A DNA stretch of 64,000 nucleotides, from positions 41,468,514 to 41,532,513 of the forward strand of contig CM037864.1 in NCBI GenBank assembly GCA_021292105.1. Reading direction: 5' to 3'. How positions within the stretch are numbered: position 1 is the stretch's first letter; each line of letters starts with the position of its first letter. Made by a program: the position numbers and the translations under genes. This DNA is from Anadara kagoshimensis (Eukaryota > Mollusca > Bivalvia > Arcoida > Arcidae). Below, piece after piece: positions 20,912-35,900 of the stretch. The notes below the pieces were generated by a model. That model saw only the letters and a program-made list of their open reading frames with translations. It ran no database searches and was not told where the DNA came from.

Positions 20912-23900
20912 CTGAAAAAAAATATTACAATATGATGATCATGCTACGACATTCAATTTTCAAGCAATTCTAATGGGGTTCGCCGCTGTACCACGTGATA
21001 CCTTCTAATGTTTGTGCGGAACACTTATTTCCAATGGATATGGAATAATATGAGATGGCGTTTTCCAGCGAAAACGACGTCATTCCAGGAATCTGTGACG
21101 TGTACATTTTCCAAAACGTTCCGCACAAACGTTAAGAGGTATTGATCACGTGGTACAGCGGCGAACCCCATTATCTATAAAAGAAACATAAAATAAATAC
21201 CAGTACTAACTTGAGGCAACCCTGAATTTTTATGTCTATCCTAAAGTTTTTATGACAATATTTTCACAAGCAATGTTAAAGTTGGCATCCTTTCCCCATA
21301 TGGTCAATGTAAAACATTTTTTTTTTTAATTTCTTACCTGCCAACTCTAAATTTTTCTAAGAACAGAAACACAGAAGTGCTAATTCAATCTGTCCTATGA
21401 TAATAAGTTAAACCTGGAGTATCTGACCACAGATTTCTGATATTGTATTTGTATCTTGGCACTTCAGAAACACCCCCTCCCTCCCTTAAAAAGACAAAGA
21501 AGCATGAATGTTTCCTCTTTAACAATGTTATTTGAATGAACGTATAAAAAAGACACCTGTTTATTTATAGGTAATTTATTGTTCTTCTTCTATTATTAAA
21601 TAGACAAGCTTAACTCAATTATTCAAATACATCTTTGTTTTCCTCATGACAAAGGTAAGACAAGAGAACATCCAATCCTAACATAAGTTACAGCATTCCT
21701 CGAGTTTGGGACATTTTAACTTGTATAATGGATACAAATGGACTAAATTAAGAACAGATTCTAGTCAGTGTTAGAAACAACTCATTTTTTCACGAGTCCT
21801 TGTCTATCACCTTCAACATTTTCTGTTGTGGTACATGTATATAGGACATTGTTAAAAAAGTAAACAACCCTTCCCAAAAGTTACCGGTCCAGAACAGTTG
21901 GATTGACTGTTATTCCCAACAGTGTTCTTTTTATGCATAATCCATAATCACACTGGATTTTTTTATCATTTTTATAGTCTAAGTTTGGGATTTCATGCTA
22001 CATGTTAGAATCAAATTACTGAAGTAACACTACTTAACAATGTTTTTTAAACTATAGAAAGTATAAAGTGTAAATAGGTAACACAATGAATTCAGCATAT
22101 ACGATTTCAAAGTGAATTGGAAATTAATTGTGTTTTAAAATTTTAACATTGGTAGCTAAAAAAAACATTAAACTTGAAACCCTTATTTGTTTTTCTTTGA
22201 AAACAATATTTATGTACATATTTATTTACAATTTTTTAGTTTTTTTTTTTTAATTTTATTTACGGTATTCATCTTTTTTATTAAAGAACTGAACATTTTG
22301 TACGCAGGAAAATGTATCCTTCCTCATCCCAGAATCATCATAAGTGACAGCTATTGCGACAGGCATCATAAAAACTAATGCTAATGACAGGCAACATCTG
22401 CAGGTGTGCGTTTCACATTGATAAAAATATGCAAAAACATTTGCATTAAAATTTTATGTAACATATTTACACATAATTTGTTCAGCACAGAAAATGGATC
22501 AATGTATTTAGATCAATAAATTCAAATATTTACCGGTATAAGCATTTCTTAGATATTTTATATTTTGAGTCCCAGGGCTTCGGAAATTTCGGTCTGGCCG
22601 GACATTTTGTACAAGCAAAAAAAAAAAAAAAAAAAAAAAAAAAGGTCGTCGGCAAAGGGCTGTCTATGCGTGCAGTGCATGTTGTAGATTATTTTATTTT
22701 GACAAACAAACCAACCAATTTTTTTTAGCTACTGCGATTGCCAATTTTAATCCATGTGCGTTGTTACAAGACTAAGACGTTTACTGCTTTTTTAAGCTTC
22801 CGCGATATGCTGTTATTATCAGTATTCGTTACTGTCCACGATGCTTGATATTGCACGTCCGCCATATTGTTTACTAACAATCGGGAATTTTCGTATTCCG
22901 AAGAACATTATCGCGAGAGGTTCTAAATAGGAATTCAGGTATCACGAATCACGATATAACGGGAACTGCTTGACGAGGTTCCAATATATTTATGTGAACA
23001 AAAGATCTTAATGCCGAAACTTTTATTAAAATAAAATTTAATCGTATTTCTTTATTTATTAATAAAGAAACAGTCACAAAGCGCGTAGTAGGTAATCTTC
23101 AACACCCCACGTGGAACCTCTTTGATGACAAACCGTCATCCTTGACCAACACTCGTTATGGCTTCCGTAATCAACACAGTTACAACCATGCACTTATTTT
23201 TAAACAAACACACGTTTAAAGAAAGTTATAATGATTCGGACTGGGAAACAAAAGAAAAAGACACGCGGCACGCGACTACTTAAGTCCACAGGTATTTACT
23301 GATTAATAAACAATCACCTGATTATTAGATCTTACTGTTGTTGACAGGTAAACGCGTGGTAAGGACAATACACTTAGTGAAGTCAGGTAGAGTTTAAAAG
23401 ACCGACAGACAGACTAGCGATGGTTTACTTTTGTCGGACCAAAAACTGATTTGTCCGTTTAATATTTCGGTTGTAAAATTGAAAATGTCCGAAAACAAAA
23501 AATGTCCGACTGGCGATTTTTCACGTCGGTCAAAATAATTTTTTGTCGGACATGTCCGGCAAATATGACCGTTTCCGGACCTCTGATTTTGACTTGCATA
23601 CAGAAAATACTGAAGCTGGCAAAATAAACAGCTAAAAGAAGACAGAAAAAAAGAAAAGACCTTAAAATACTAAGCCAAATTAAAACAACTAATGACACAC
23701 CTATATTCTAAAGGGGTTGAAGTGCAATTTTTCAATGATCAAATTATCAATTATCAAATCTATCATATTTCTTGTCAAAAATTACCAGCTGAAGCATAAA
23801 ATCTTTATCTAAATTTGAGATAAGAAAGGACTAGACCAGAGAAGAAAATGTCAAAGTCCCCTAAAATATAACCCATAGTTAAGGTATATGTACTATCCCC

Positions 23901-26900
23901 TTTTTAATCCCAATGTCAACCATTGCCATGGCATGCATGATTTAAGCCCTGAAAAAAGGAGATGTAACGTGGATTGGCATAAAATTGTTAGGTAAACCTC
24001 CATGCATAGGATACAAGCCATTGGTATTTACATTCAACAAGTCAATCTTAGCAGTGTTGGAAATAAGTCAAAATTTTCAACCAGTCCTATTTAATCTCAA
24101 CATTTTCTATTGTGGTATATAGGAGACTATTAAAAAAGTAACCAATCCTTCCCATCTAAAGGTAACCAGTCTTGCACTGTTAGACTGGTTGTTATTTTGA
24201 ACACTGATCTTAACCAAGTAAGGAGACACTTTCACCTAATGGGACATAAGGACCAGGAAATTAGGCTTGGAGTCCATACAGAGGGAGGTAATAAGCAGTA
24301 TCTGGGTAGGTATACCACATGCATCAAATAAAACACTGATAGACTGACTTGCCTCATTCTCACATAAACCATCAAACACAACTATACTACTCCTAGAATA
24401 GTAAATACATATATGTACATATACAACAGATGTCAGATAAACAGTGCAACTATTCCATTAATTAAGAAATAACATTCTATCCGAGTGTATTCATTCATAA
24501 AATCAAATGAAAACACTCAAACAGAATGTTATAACTTATATTTACAACCATAAACAAGAGGCCCATGGGCCTGATACGCTCACCTGATAACTAATGGCTA
24601 GCTGATAGATTTAAAGAAAACATAAATACTAAACCCCAATGACTTTTTTCTTTACATCATGATAACCATTGTATCAATACCTACAACATTCTAATATACA
24701 TGCCTATACAAAAAGTTAATAGTTTTCAAGATAATTAACCATTTCAGTATTGTTTCACATCTGTGACCTTGAACTTTGAACCCATGACATTTATCTATAC
24801 ATCAAAATGATCGTTGTATCGATACCTACAACATTCTAATATGCATGCCTATACAAAATGTTTATAGTTTTCAAGATAATAAAACATTTCAGCATTGTTT
24901 CGCATATGTGACCTTGACCTTTAAACCAATAACCTTTTTCCATACATCAAAATGATTGTTGTATCGATACCTACAACATTCTAATATACATGCCTATACA
25001 AAAAGTTTATAGTTTTCGAGATAATTAACCATTCTGGTATTGTTTCGCATCTGTGACCTTGACCTTTGAACCCATAACATGTTTCTGTACATCAAAATGA
25101 TCGTTGTATCAATATCGACAACATTCTTATAAACATGCCTATACAAAAAGTATATAGATTTCGAGAAAATTAACCATTTCGGTATTTTATCACATCTGTG
25201 ACCTTGACCTTTGAACCCATGACCTTTTTCTATACATCAAAATGATCGTTGTATCAATACCTACAACATTATAATATATATGCCTATACAAAAAGTTTAT
25301 AGTTTTCGAGATAATTAACCATTTTGGTATTGTTTCGCATATGTGACCTTGACCTTTGAACCCATGACCTTTTTCTATACATCAAAATGATCGCTGTATC
25401 AATACCTACAACATTCTAATACACATGCCTATACAAAAAGTTTATAGATTTCGAGATAATTAACCATTTTGGTATTGTTTCGCATCTCTGACCTTGACCT
25501 TTGAACCCATGACCTCTTTCTATACATCAAAATGACCGTTGTATCAATACCTTCAACATTCTAATATACATGCCTATACAAAAAGTTTATAGTTTTCGAG
25601 ATAATTAACCATTTCAGTATTGTTTCACATCTGTGACCTTGACCTTTGAACCCATGACCTTTTTCTATACATCAAAATGATCGTTGTATCAATACCTACA
25701 ACATTCTAATATACATGCCTATACAAAATGTTATAGTTTTCGAGATAATTAACCATTTTGGTATTGTTTCGCATCTGTGACCTTGACCTTTGAACCCATG
25801 ACCTTTTTCTATACATCAAAATGATCGTTTTATCGATACCTACAACATTCTAATATACATGCCTATACAAAAAGTTTATAGTTTCCGAGATAATAATTAT
25901 AATCAGAGGTAAAAAAAATTAGGTCACGACCTTCACAATTGACCTTGACCTCGTTTTGAAGATACTAACAAGAAGATGTTAAAACTGCAAACCCCATGTC
26001 ATTATCTGGTCAAATAGTCAAGTTATAAGAATTTGTAGCTATTTTACGATTTTTTCAAAATTAAACGCAAAAACGCGTAACCTATTTTTTATCAGAATTT
26101 CACAAAATGAACAAACTATAGACTTAAGACCCTAGAGAAGCCAAATATCACATCAGATTTTTTCTCCAATCAGTACTTTCGAAGAAGAAGATTTTTTAAG
26201 ATTTTTGCACCCCTAGGTCACCTTGACCTAGTTATGGTAGCCATAGCAACGCCATGAACAAATCTGAATTGCACCGGCCCATATATACTTCTGACAAAGT
26301 TTCATTAAAAACTGTCCAGTAGTTTCAGAGGAGAAGTTGAAAATAGGTGTTAACGACGCACACACGCACACACGCACACACGCACACACGCACTCACGCA
26401 CACACGCACATACACACGCTGCGCTATGCCATAAGCTCACATGACCTTCGGTCAGGTGAGCTAAAAATGTTGTTAGCAAGACAGAAATGTAAAAATATTG
26501 CTACAATAATTTATTTTATCCAAAATAACGACAAAGATATGGTATTGATTGAACAGCCTTTTTCCAAATAAGGATAGAGACGTCTGGACTAGGTTGGAAT
26601 ACTGACCAATCAAACAATGCATGACGTAATTTAGGACGACATTCTATGACGTCATTGGATAGTTAAGGGTAATGTAATCAGGTCATGACCCACACCATAT
26701 TCATGAGCGACTGAATGCCAGCAAAATCAAATAGAATCATGTAAAGGAGGTCAATTCCAATTGTACATCTAAAACTTTAACCAAAAACCTAAACAATGTC
26801 AATTGTGACATTCACACAACAACCCTTTTGTGCAACCCATTAAACACCTCATTTTCAGCTTTCTAAGCACACAGGGATTTTTCTGACCTTTTTGGGAAAA

Positions 26901-29900
26901 GGACCTTTGGATGAAATTGGGAAAATGCTCAACAAAAATGTAATTTTGGGAAAAATCACAACAACATATTAGAAATTCTAGACCACTAAACTACTGGTAA
27001 CTGAACAAATTATATCGGTGTTCACAGCAAAATAGCGCTGTCTCTTTTGTCTCTATATAAATCATCCAGCAAAATGTGGGTTAATATAGATTAAAACCGT
27101 TATCAGACCGATATATCCTCCGAATATGATGTTGATGATCTTGTGAAATTTTTTTTCTCAAAATTTTTTATAAACATAGCTAATTGGGAATTTTTTACTA
27201 CAGAATTGGGAAAATGTATGTTTTTTTTGCATTGGGAATGGGTCCCTTTACCGGACCCTGTGGATACCCAGAAAAATCCCTGGCACATTATTGCTATTCA
27301 TACTACTTTAAGGACAACAAGGGGCCAATTATCTTACACAACTTAATACATTTTATTTTTAAAATCCCTGTTTTTTGAATAAAGTCTCAGACATATGTTT
27401 CAAATTTTTAGGAAAGATCTACACCAGTTTTATAATGTGCTTTATAAATAAATATATGATATATCAAAACTGTACTCTTGTAAGAATTAAATATGAAGGC
27501 ATTCCAAAAGTGAGGAAGGATAGTAAAACAAAGAAAACAATATCGATCTCAAAATAAAATTTTGTCATAAAATGCATCACAAAATATATGAATGAGAGAA
27601 AGAAAGCATGGGACATTAAACTTACGACATCTGGTTAAATGAAGATGGTTATAGTGTATACAAAACAGTGGATAAGTGCTAGCAAGTGATTACTGTATAG
27701 TTGCTTTTATTCACTGGGGATATAATTTCCCTATATTCACAGTCTGACTTAATATCGCGAAATTAAATACAAAGTGAATATTTTCATGTAGCATCCATTA
27801 AAATTAAGACTTAGATAATCTGTACAAAAAATTGTTGACATCGGCCACTGCACTGCAAGATTTTATACCCGTAATAAGTTCCAGTGTCTAAACCGTGAAA
27901 TTTTATCCCCGTAGAATTAAACAACTATACAGTATATTTGTGTATACTCCACCATCTGAACTCCATACTTTGTATGGAATCTGGAAAATTGCATGGTTAA
28001 TTTTCACATTGACACCATCAATATAAACTTACTTCTTCCCAAACTTGATGTGGATGACCAGAAATACGACTCCTAACAAGACACAGATACAGCCTACTAC
28101 GATGTACGCTATACCCAGGAAGGGGTTCTTTCCACCTAGCCAGGAGGTTGTGGTTAGGATAATCTGTTTCTTTCCCTCAAAAGATGTCACTGGATAAGCT
28201 GTAAATGGTTAAAATTAAGCATTACTGTAAAATTTATATGGCTGCTCAGTAAAATATAGACTGTTACATGTGGATTCTAATTCTGAAGAAAGACCTTAAA
28301 AACGGGAGAAAACTCACAATACACCCCTGATCAAAATTAAAAACAGGTCAAAGAGGCCTTAAAAATGGCACCTGAAACACTAAGTGCTATGATATAGTAG
28401 CCTGGTAGGTTTGTCAAGATCAACAGTCCCTAATGCAATTTGCAACCAGTGTATTTTATTAAGCATTGTTGTATTCAGATGTTTAACTACAGCTGGTAAT
28501 GTCTAAATGTAAGTTAAATAAATCATGACTTGGGACGTAAATCAATATCTATTCAATCAATCAATCAATAAATACATTCATCTCTTAATCAATCATTTTA
28601 TATATATTTTTTGGAACAATTTGAATTTTCACTCTAATACTGTAGATTACTTATATTTCGCGAGTAGAAAATTTCGCGGCAAGACCATGTTGGCCTTATT
28701 CGCGAATATTTGAATTCGCGTTTGGAATCTGACTGAATACAAAATTCGCGATTGTTTGCAGCATAAATGTAAATAATAAAATAAAGACGGACATGACACG
28801 TGTTTAAAAATAGTTCTTCTTTCTCTGTTAAAATGCTCCGCCGTTTGATCGGAGAACCAATTAGTAGGTTAATCTCTTTAACCAATCAATAAAGAATTAT
28901 AACAAATGTATATAGTTGTTTGGTTTTCTTTTTTTACTAAGGTGAGTAGTATTCACTACTGGAGTGAGTAGTGAGTAGTATTTACTGGTCTTATTAATGT
29001 ACCGGATTTAAAATGAACACTCCACGCTAAGTGGCTCCTTCAATCGTTGGAAGAGCTGGAGGGAAAAAGTCAACTTATCAAGCACGCTTGGGACACTGTT
29101 AAGTTGTTAGTTTTGCCAAGATGTACTAGTATTTATACAGTTTGTGACAGTTCTTTGTCTATGGGATTAATTTGTATTTAATTACATAAATTAAACAACG
29201 AATTCTTTAAAGTTCTTTTTCAAAAGTTACGCATTTTAGCATATAGGTATTGCTCTTGAAACAAGAGGATATACGTTCAGTATACTACAAGTAAAATTCG
29301 ACATATCGGAGAGAGTGAGAGAGAGAGAGGGGGGTTTACATACAAGTACAGTAATGTACTACGTATAGACACGGTTCACTAACCCCATACACACCTGTAT
29401 AATTACCGGATTAAGATAATTACCGGATTAAGATGGCTTCCATGGCGGTCTTGTTTATATTCAAAACTTTATTGATCGATTTCATCAAAAGTATTTAATG
29501 AAACATGATAAAATTCATAAATAATGTTGATATATGTACAATAATAATTTAAACAAAATCTCAAGGTCGTGCGTTAAACACATAATTGTGTGGTGTAAGT
29601 TGTATATCATCAAATTCCCTGCATCGTGTCTTTTAGTACCGGTATGACCGTATCGGAAATGTCAACATAGAAATATCTGCGTGCTGGAAATATTCGCGTG
29701 ATATTTGAATTCGCGAATGAGGTGATTCGCGAATTTACGCGAAAATAAATCTCTCGCGAAATAAAAGTAATCTACAGTACACTCAACTGAAATACAACAT
29801 AATTTTATATAATCTTAATTCTAGCAGTTATAATTGAATGTGTCTACCAAATACATCCCACATCCCACCTTATAATTAACATTACAAAAATTACCATAGT

Positions 29901-32900
29901 TAATCTGGATTTTGTAGTTTCCCTTTGGAAGTTTCTCAGCAAATGTTCCAGTATGGCTGATGCGTCGGTACAATTTACGGAAGTTGGGTAATGCAGCGGT
30001 TCTCATCCAAACAATCAGATCTTCATTTTCATACCCATTGTTATCAGTATTGTTTGTATCCAAAGTCCAGGCATACTTATTATTCCAGGAATATGGGTTT
30101 GTATAGCCATCCCAATCTAAAAAGTCAAAATATAAATGTATAAATGAAAATAGAAAAATATTTTGCAGCAGAAATAACACAGAGATACAGCTCAAAATAA
30201 AGCTTAAAGTAATAATATTACAATAGGGTTTACAATTCACTATGTGCTGTCAAAGTCATTAATTAGTTCTTGTTTGAAAGATATACTGAAACACTGTTAC
30301 TCAGTCTTAAATCTAGAGTTTTTCAGTGCTAGGCCATTTTCAAAAACTTTCCTCTAAAACACCACAACACCAATGTTTATGTATTTATCTAATGTTAAAA
30401 ATGGCCCACTAAGGCTTCAAAAATGGAGCTATTTGGCATAATAAGGGATAAATGGCCCCATGACTATTCTAGAATGAACACAGTTGCTACTATGAATTAT
30501 ATACAAGTACATTAAAAAGCAAGAGTCACACTGACATGCATAAATATATGGTTTTTCTGATGGTGCAACATGAAAGAAAGTTTTGAACAAGAACATTTCT
30601 GAGTGTGCTAAATACCCAAATGTAGGACTTTCTTAAGCTAGTAAAGTCAAAAAATACAGAACCGATGCACTAAAATAAAACTCATATGTATTAATTATAT
30701 TTATAAACAATCCAGACATTATTAGAAATAGTTCTGTATGCTTATTACAGGAAAACCAAAGTATTACTAGACACATGAAAGGGCAAACAGAGAATGGTAA
30801 ATGTGAAATTAAATACCCTTATAGTGTATAAGAAGAGTATAAAAACTCTTATGTAAAACGTAACATGACATCGCAGGTCACAACAGAAAAGTACCACATA
30901 TCTGTCTCACTTTATTATAAACAATATATAAACTTACTTGGGGGATTGTTGAACTTGTCTTTTTTGTCTGAAAACCATGCTATACCTGTGTTAATTAATC
31001 CTACACTTTCACTTGTGTCAGTATAGGTTAAAGTAAAGGAATCTGCAATGAAAAATAACAGTGATATTATTTTATAAAGTATATTACAACATAAATGTTT
31101 TGGGAGTACCAACATATACTAGATAATTTGTATGAAGTATGACGATTTCAGATATTTTTAATGTCACCTACTGGTAATTGTAACCAATTTGATGCAAGTA
31201 CATGTTTTAAATACATTTATTTGCGCGATTAGTTTATTAAATGCTGTTATATATAACTCCTTTTTCTTTCACTGTATATAGTTTGTTGTTGTAGACAAAA
31301 CATGAGAACTATTCTTTTCTAGAGCACCTGGACTCCACAAACAGAAACATGACTTTTCCATATTTTACATATGCTTCCATACCCATGAGTAATTTAATGA
31401 CGTTTTATCTCAATTGGTAAAGTGCTCATCCTATAAGTGGGAGGTCGCGGGTTTGAACCCCGACCGGGTCTGACTCAAGACTTAAAATTGGGTAGTGAAT
31501 ATTCTTTCGCCAAGCACTCAGCATTACGAAATGAAAGTTGCGGTTCTTTTGGATGGGAACTTAAAATAAACAATGTCACATGTCATGGTAGGTTTGGCAC
31601 GATAAAGAACCCTGCTGTATAATGCCATCAATGCAACACACAGGCAAAAATTCTGCACCTTTGTCTATAGCTGGCGATGTCTCGATATAAGTGAAATATT
31701 CTTGACTGGGATGTTTGATAAATTCTTCCATACTGATGAGTAATTTAGTAACATTTTATCACTGACAGTCCATTTTACCTAATTTACTAGCTTAATAATG
31801 AATAAATGTAATTCAAGTGTTAAAGACTATATATTGAACATATGAAATAGGTATTTTTCACTTCATGTAGACAAGCTAAAAATTTATAAAGAAAATCCTT
31901 ACCATTAAAAAGACTGTTCGCAATAGCACCACATGGAGCCACACCGAGAGTGTATGAAGAATTTATTGCCCTGGTTTTATATGGTTCACAATCTGAATTG
32001 AGGGCTGATGATGCCACCAGGTCTCCGTGGATCTGGTTATCATCACGGGATCGGACATATCGCCGGTGGTTCTGGTAGAAGTTTGATAATCCATAATACA
32101 TGTATACTGTTCCCTGTACAAATAAACAAAATAACAATTAAATTTTAACAATGACAATAACTATTTAGTGTTTATTAGTGTGTTTAGAAATTTGCATGAT
32201 ATCATATTCAGAAAGAGTTCAGCAAGAACATAGTTTAATTTGTATGTTATTATTGTAATTGTATCCAAGCAATAAACTATTATTATTATTACTGGTATTA
32301 TTATAAATATAAACTCTAGTTCATCAAAACACTTGAACCAAAAAATTTAACACTGGATGCTGAAACTTGCTACTGGTAAGCTAAAACACTGTGAGGGAAT
32401 AACATCAGTCTTTCTATAGCAAGATAAAAGTTTATTTATTTTTTATTTTTTTAAATTGCAGTACTACCCAGGTCTGTACTTACAGTGAAGTCTTCTGGAA
32501 GAGAAATAGTTTCATCACATTCACACACATAGCCTGTATTGTTGGTACCTATTTGTTCTAGTTTGTAAGCACACGTTTCATTGGTTGCTGAGGTTTTATC
32601 TATGCAATATGTGTAGTCATGTTTAAATTCTTTTATCTAAAATAAATAAATAAATAAATGAAAATAAATAAATAAATAAAATAAATTTCTTAGTTTACCG
32701 TTAATGATAAAAAATGTGATAATTTTTTATATCTGCATGGAATGGCAAAAGTTTAAAATCTCAAATATCCTAGAAGATGAACTTAGAATTAAAAAAAACA
32801 CATACATTTAAATACAAACTGTACATGTACACAACTTACGGTAGTCTTTATAAATAAAGTTAAAGTACCAGCCTTATTTTTTTCATGCAGACATAATGAA

Positions 32901-35900
32901 TTCATAAATCATGATGATCATGTATATCTCTAATTTCCACACAGATATGGATATTAACAACAATATTTTAATTGTTGGTTACCTAGAAACGGATATTACT
33001 GATACCATGGGAAATCATAAACCTTCCAAGACTTGAAGTAATAAAGACTCTTAACTCTTTAAATCACTAATTATAATTAATTACCTGATTTGATGTAATT
33101 AATAAAGCTATACCAAGTGGAATAAATGCAATGCCAATAGCAAAGAAAGCTGGTAGTACTGTCCCAGCTGTAAGTATAGGTTGCCATGCAGGTAACTTTT
33201 GTTGTTTAAACTTTGTATCTGAAATTAATAAGAGACAAAAATTAAAATGCAAACATTTTTGTCATAACATCTGAAAAACTTCAGCCACAGCAGTAATAGG
33301 GGTGAGACTGAGGGTATTTGTGGGTTTTGTATTATTGGAGGACTGGATAAAAAAATGCAATGCAAAAGGTGTTCTATAATTTTCCACCGATATAAGTGTG
33401 TTTAGGACTGAATTGTGAAAAAAATCATAGAAAAATTCAATACATTTTGGTATTTCATTCTTGACAAGAGTCAAGATGAGGATTTGTGGAGATGATGGAT
33501 GTGGATTTGCAACTACCGACTACCGTTTAATATCTCTCATCTCTGCTGAGTAAAATCGTGTAACTTAAGGGGTATTTCAAACGAAAACCCGCGCAAATAC
33601 TAGATGCTTTTACACAATCTATACATTATGTCACCAAGGACATCACTTCCTATCTACGAATCTCCATTTTAAAACATGTAAAATCCCTTTGGTAACAACA
33701 TTTTCCATTCTACAGAAATATTTAATGTTAGATTAAGAAATGTCATCATGTTTTCAGTTATGACTTGAGACTGAAATAAGTGTTAGGGAACCATATCAAA
33801 CTATATATTTTCTATGAAAATGGAACACAATGGGGTCCGTCGCTATACCAAGTCATAACTTAATGTTTGTATGGAATAAAGAACGGACTGATTATTTACA
33901 CTTAAGGCCGCATAACGCAGGTAGTAGGCTGGCGTTATTTACACTTACGCATGCGCAATACGATAACTAATATCAGCTGTATAAGGGCAAGGTTGTGTTC
34001 GCTATACGGTCCCACGATCTTGAAGTTGTGATCGCTCAAGTATATCGGCCTAATACATGAGATTACGTAAAGTAAACTGTCAAACTATAATGAAACTATA
34101 AAAGGTAAATTAATCCTTAAATGTAAAAAAGTTTGATTGCAACACGTGTCGCGACCGGTAATCAGAATTCTTGTATTTTTTTTTAAATGATACCAAATTA
34201 AAATCAATGCAAGCAATTTATTCTTATTTTCCTCTGATAATTGATTTTATTTTTTAATTATTATTATTATTGATGATAACATAATAATTCATCTTTTAAA
34301 AGTTTAAAATTTAAATCAATATAGATGTACTTGACATGTTCATAGAAGAATTGTAAATAGGAATTAAAGAGCAACTACTTGATGAGTCGTGTTCGAACAC
34401 CTAATTAAGGCGAATTTTCGCTTTGATTATTAATCTCCATACTCCAATAAGGCTGTAAACACGGGATACCGTTAATCACTTAATCCAATTAAGACCCATG
34501 AACACAGGATATCCATACTGAGTTATTCATTCACCGCTCGGGCATAGATCTATGAACATGGGATGCTGCACGGGATGCCGTTAATCACTAAATCTAATAA
34601 TTACGACCCGTGAACACAGGGTACTGACTTTGGAGAAATTAATAGGATGGTGAATGGATGATGCATTTTTTTTCCAAGATGGGAATTATATTAAAATGTA
34701 TTTGAATTTGAAATGCGACTTAAAACAAAAATCTTTGAAATATTTTGTTCCCCTAGTCGTGTTCACGATCTATTAGGCACCACGATCTATTTTTTCCCGA
34801 GAAAACGTACTCATGACAAAACAAGGAATATTCTTGATTAGGATTACGAAAATTAATTTAATTAAGTGGATATATCGTTATAATCGTGAACCTCAAACAT
34901 ATTTGGGAACAACTGATTTAAAAGTTGCATAATTTGCTCATAACAGATGATCTCCTATGGTTTGCATTGTGCATTGAATTGCGATTATTAATCAACAAAC
35001 ACTTTTTAAAAATCTTTTTTTTTTATGAAATAAACAACACAAAAAAGTAATTTTTATTATATTTTATTACGGATTTTACAATAATTCTGTGTCCATCGAT
35101 GTCTATTTTGTCTCATGAACGAAATCGGGAGGTCACCTGGGTATATCCTTGGGCAGTGTCGACACACTCCGATATTACACAAATTTAGCTGCCGATAATT
35201 AGACGGTCTTGCATTCACACCTTAGATAATCATCTCACTCTACTCATAGTGATTAACACTGGCCGTTAATTACTTTGTTTATTTAGTGACACTCGCCGAT
35301 CCGTCACTGGCTTCAATGTGTTATCACCTGTTAATTACAAGTGGTGTCCAGGAATTTACAAAACGTTGATTAAAACTAAACTTTCTGATATTGTGTTTCT
35401 TTGCAAGTCATGTTATCTGAAAAGATCCTGCAACTTTTTTACCCATCAGATTGAAATGAGAGCCCATCTGGTTAAATGTTTAGAACAACAAGAATTTACC
35501 TCATTTCCACATTTTCTAAAGCCAAATCGACGAAACATTACAAACATGTCCATCAAAAATCGAAATATATTTTCGTTGCAGAAATATCTACGATCAGAAA
35601 ACAGCTGAAATGGTAGAATGCACTAATTGTGGGGAATGGTACCATGTTTCTTGTATAACTCCTGGGCCCATTGAGTCTTTAGCAAAGTCTGATTCAAAAT
35701 ATATTTGCAGTGACGTTTGTGAAACTGAACAGCAATCTAAAATTTTAAATTTCTTGTAAATGTGTAAATATTTGTTAGTAATTTTTAAGTAATTATTTTA
35801 GAAGTGAATTTGTAGGGACCGGTTCAGTAAATTTCTGAGGTGATCAGTTGCGTCTTTGTTCATGAGATCCACTCTCTTTGTGTAACTTCAGAGATATTAA

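Noticed and set aside
26228..26571. Overlapping open frames rich in Cys/Val or His/Thr
   Set aside because: They translate the CACACG microsatellite at the end of a family A element.
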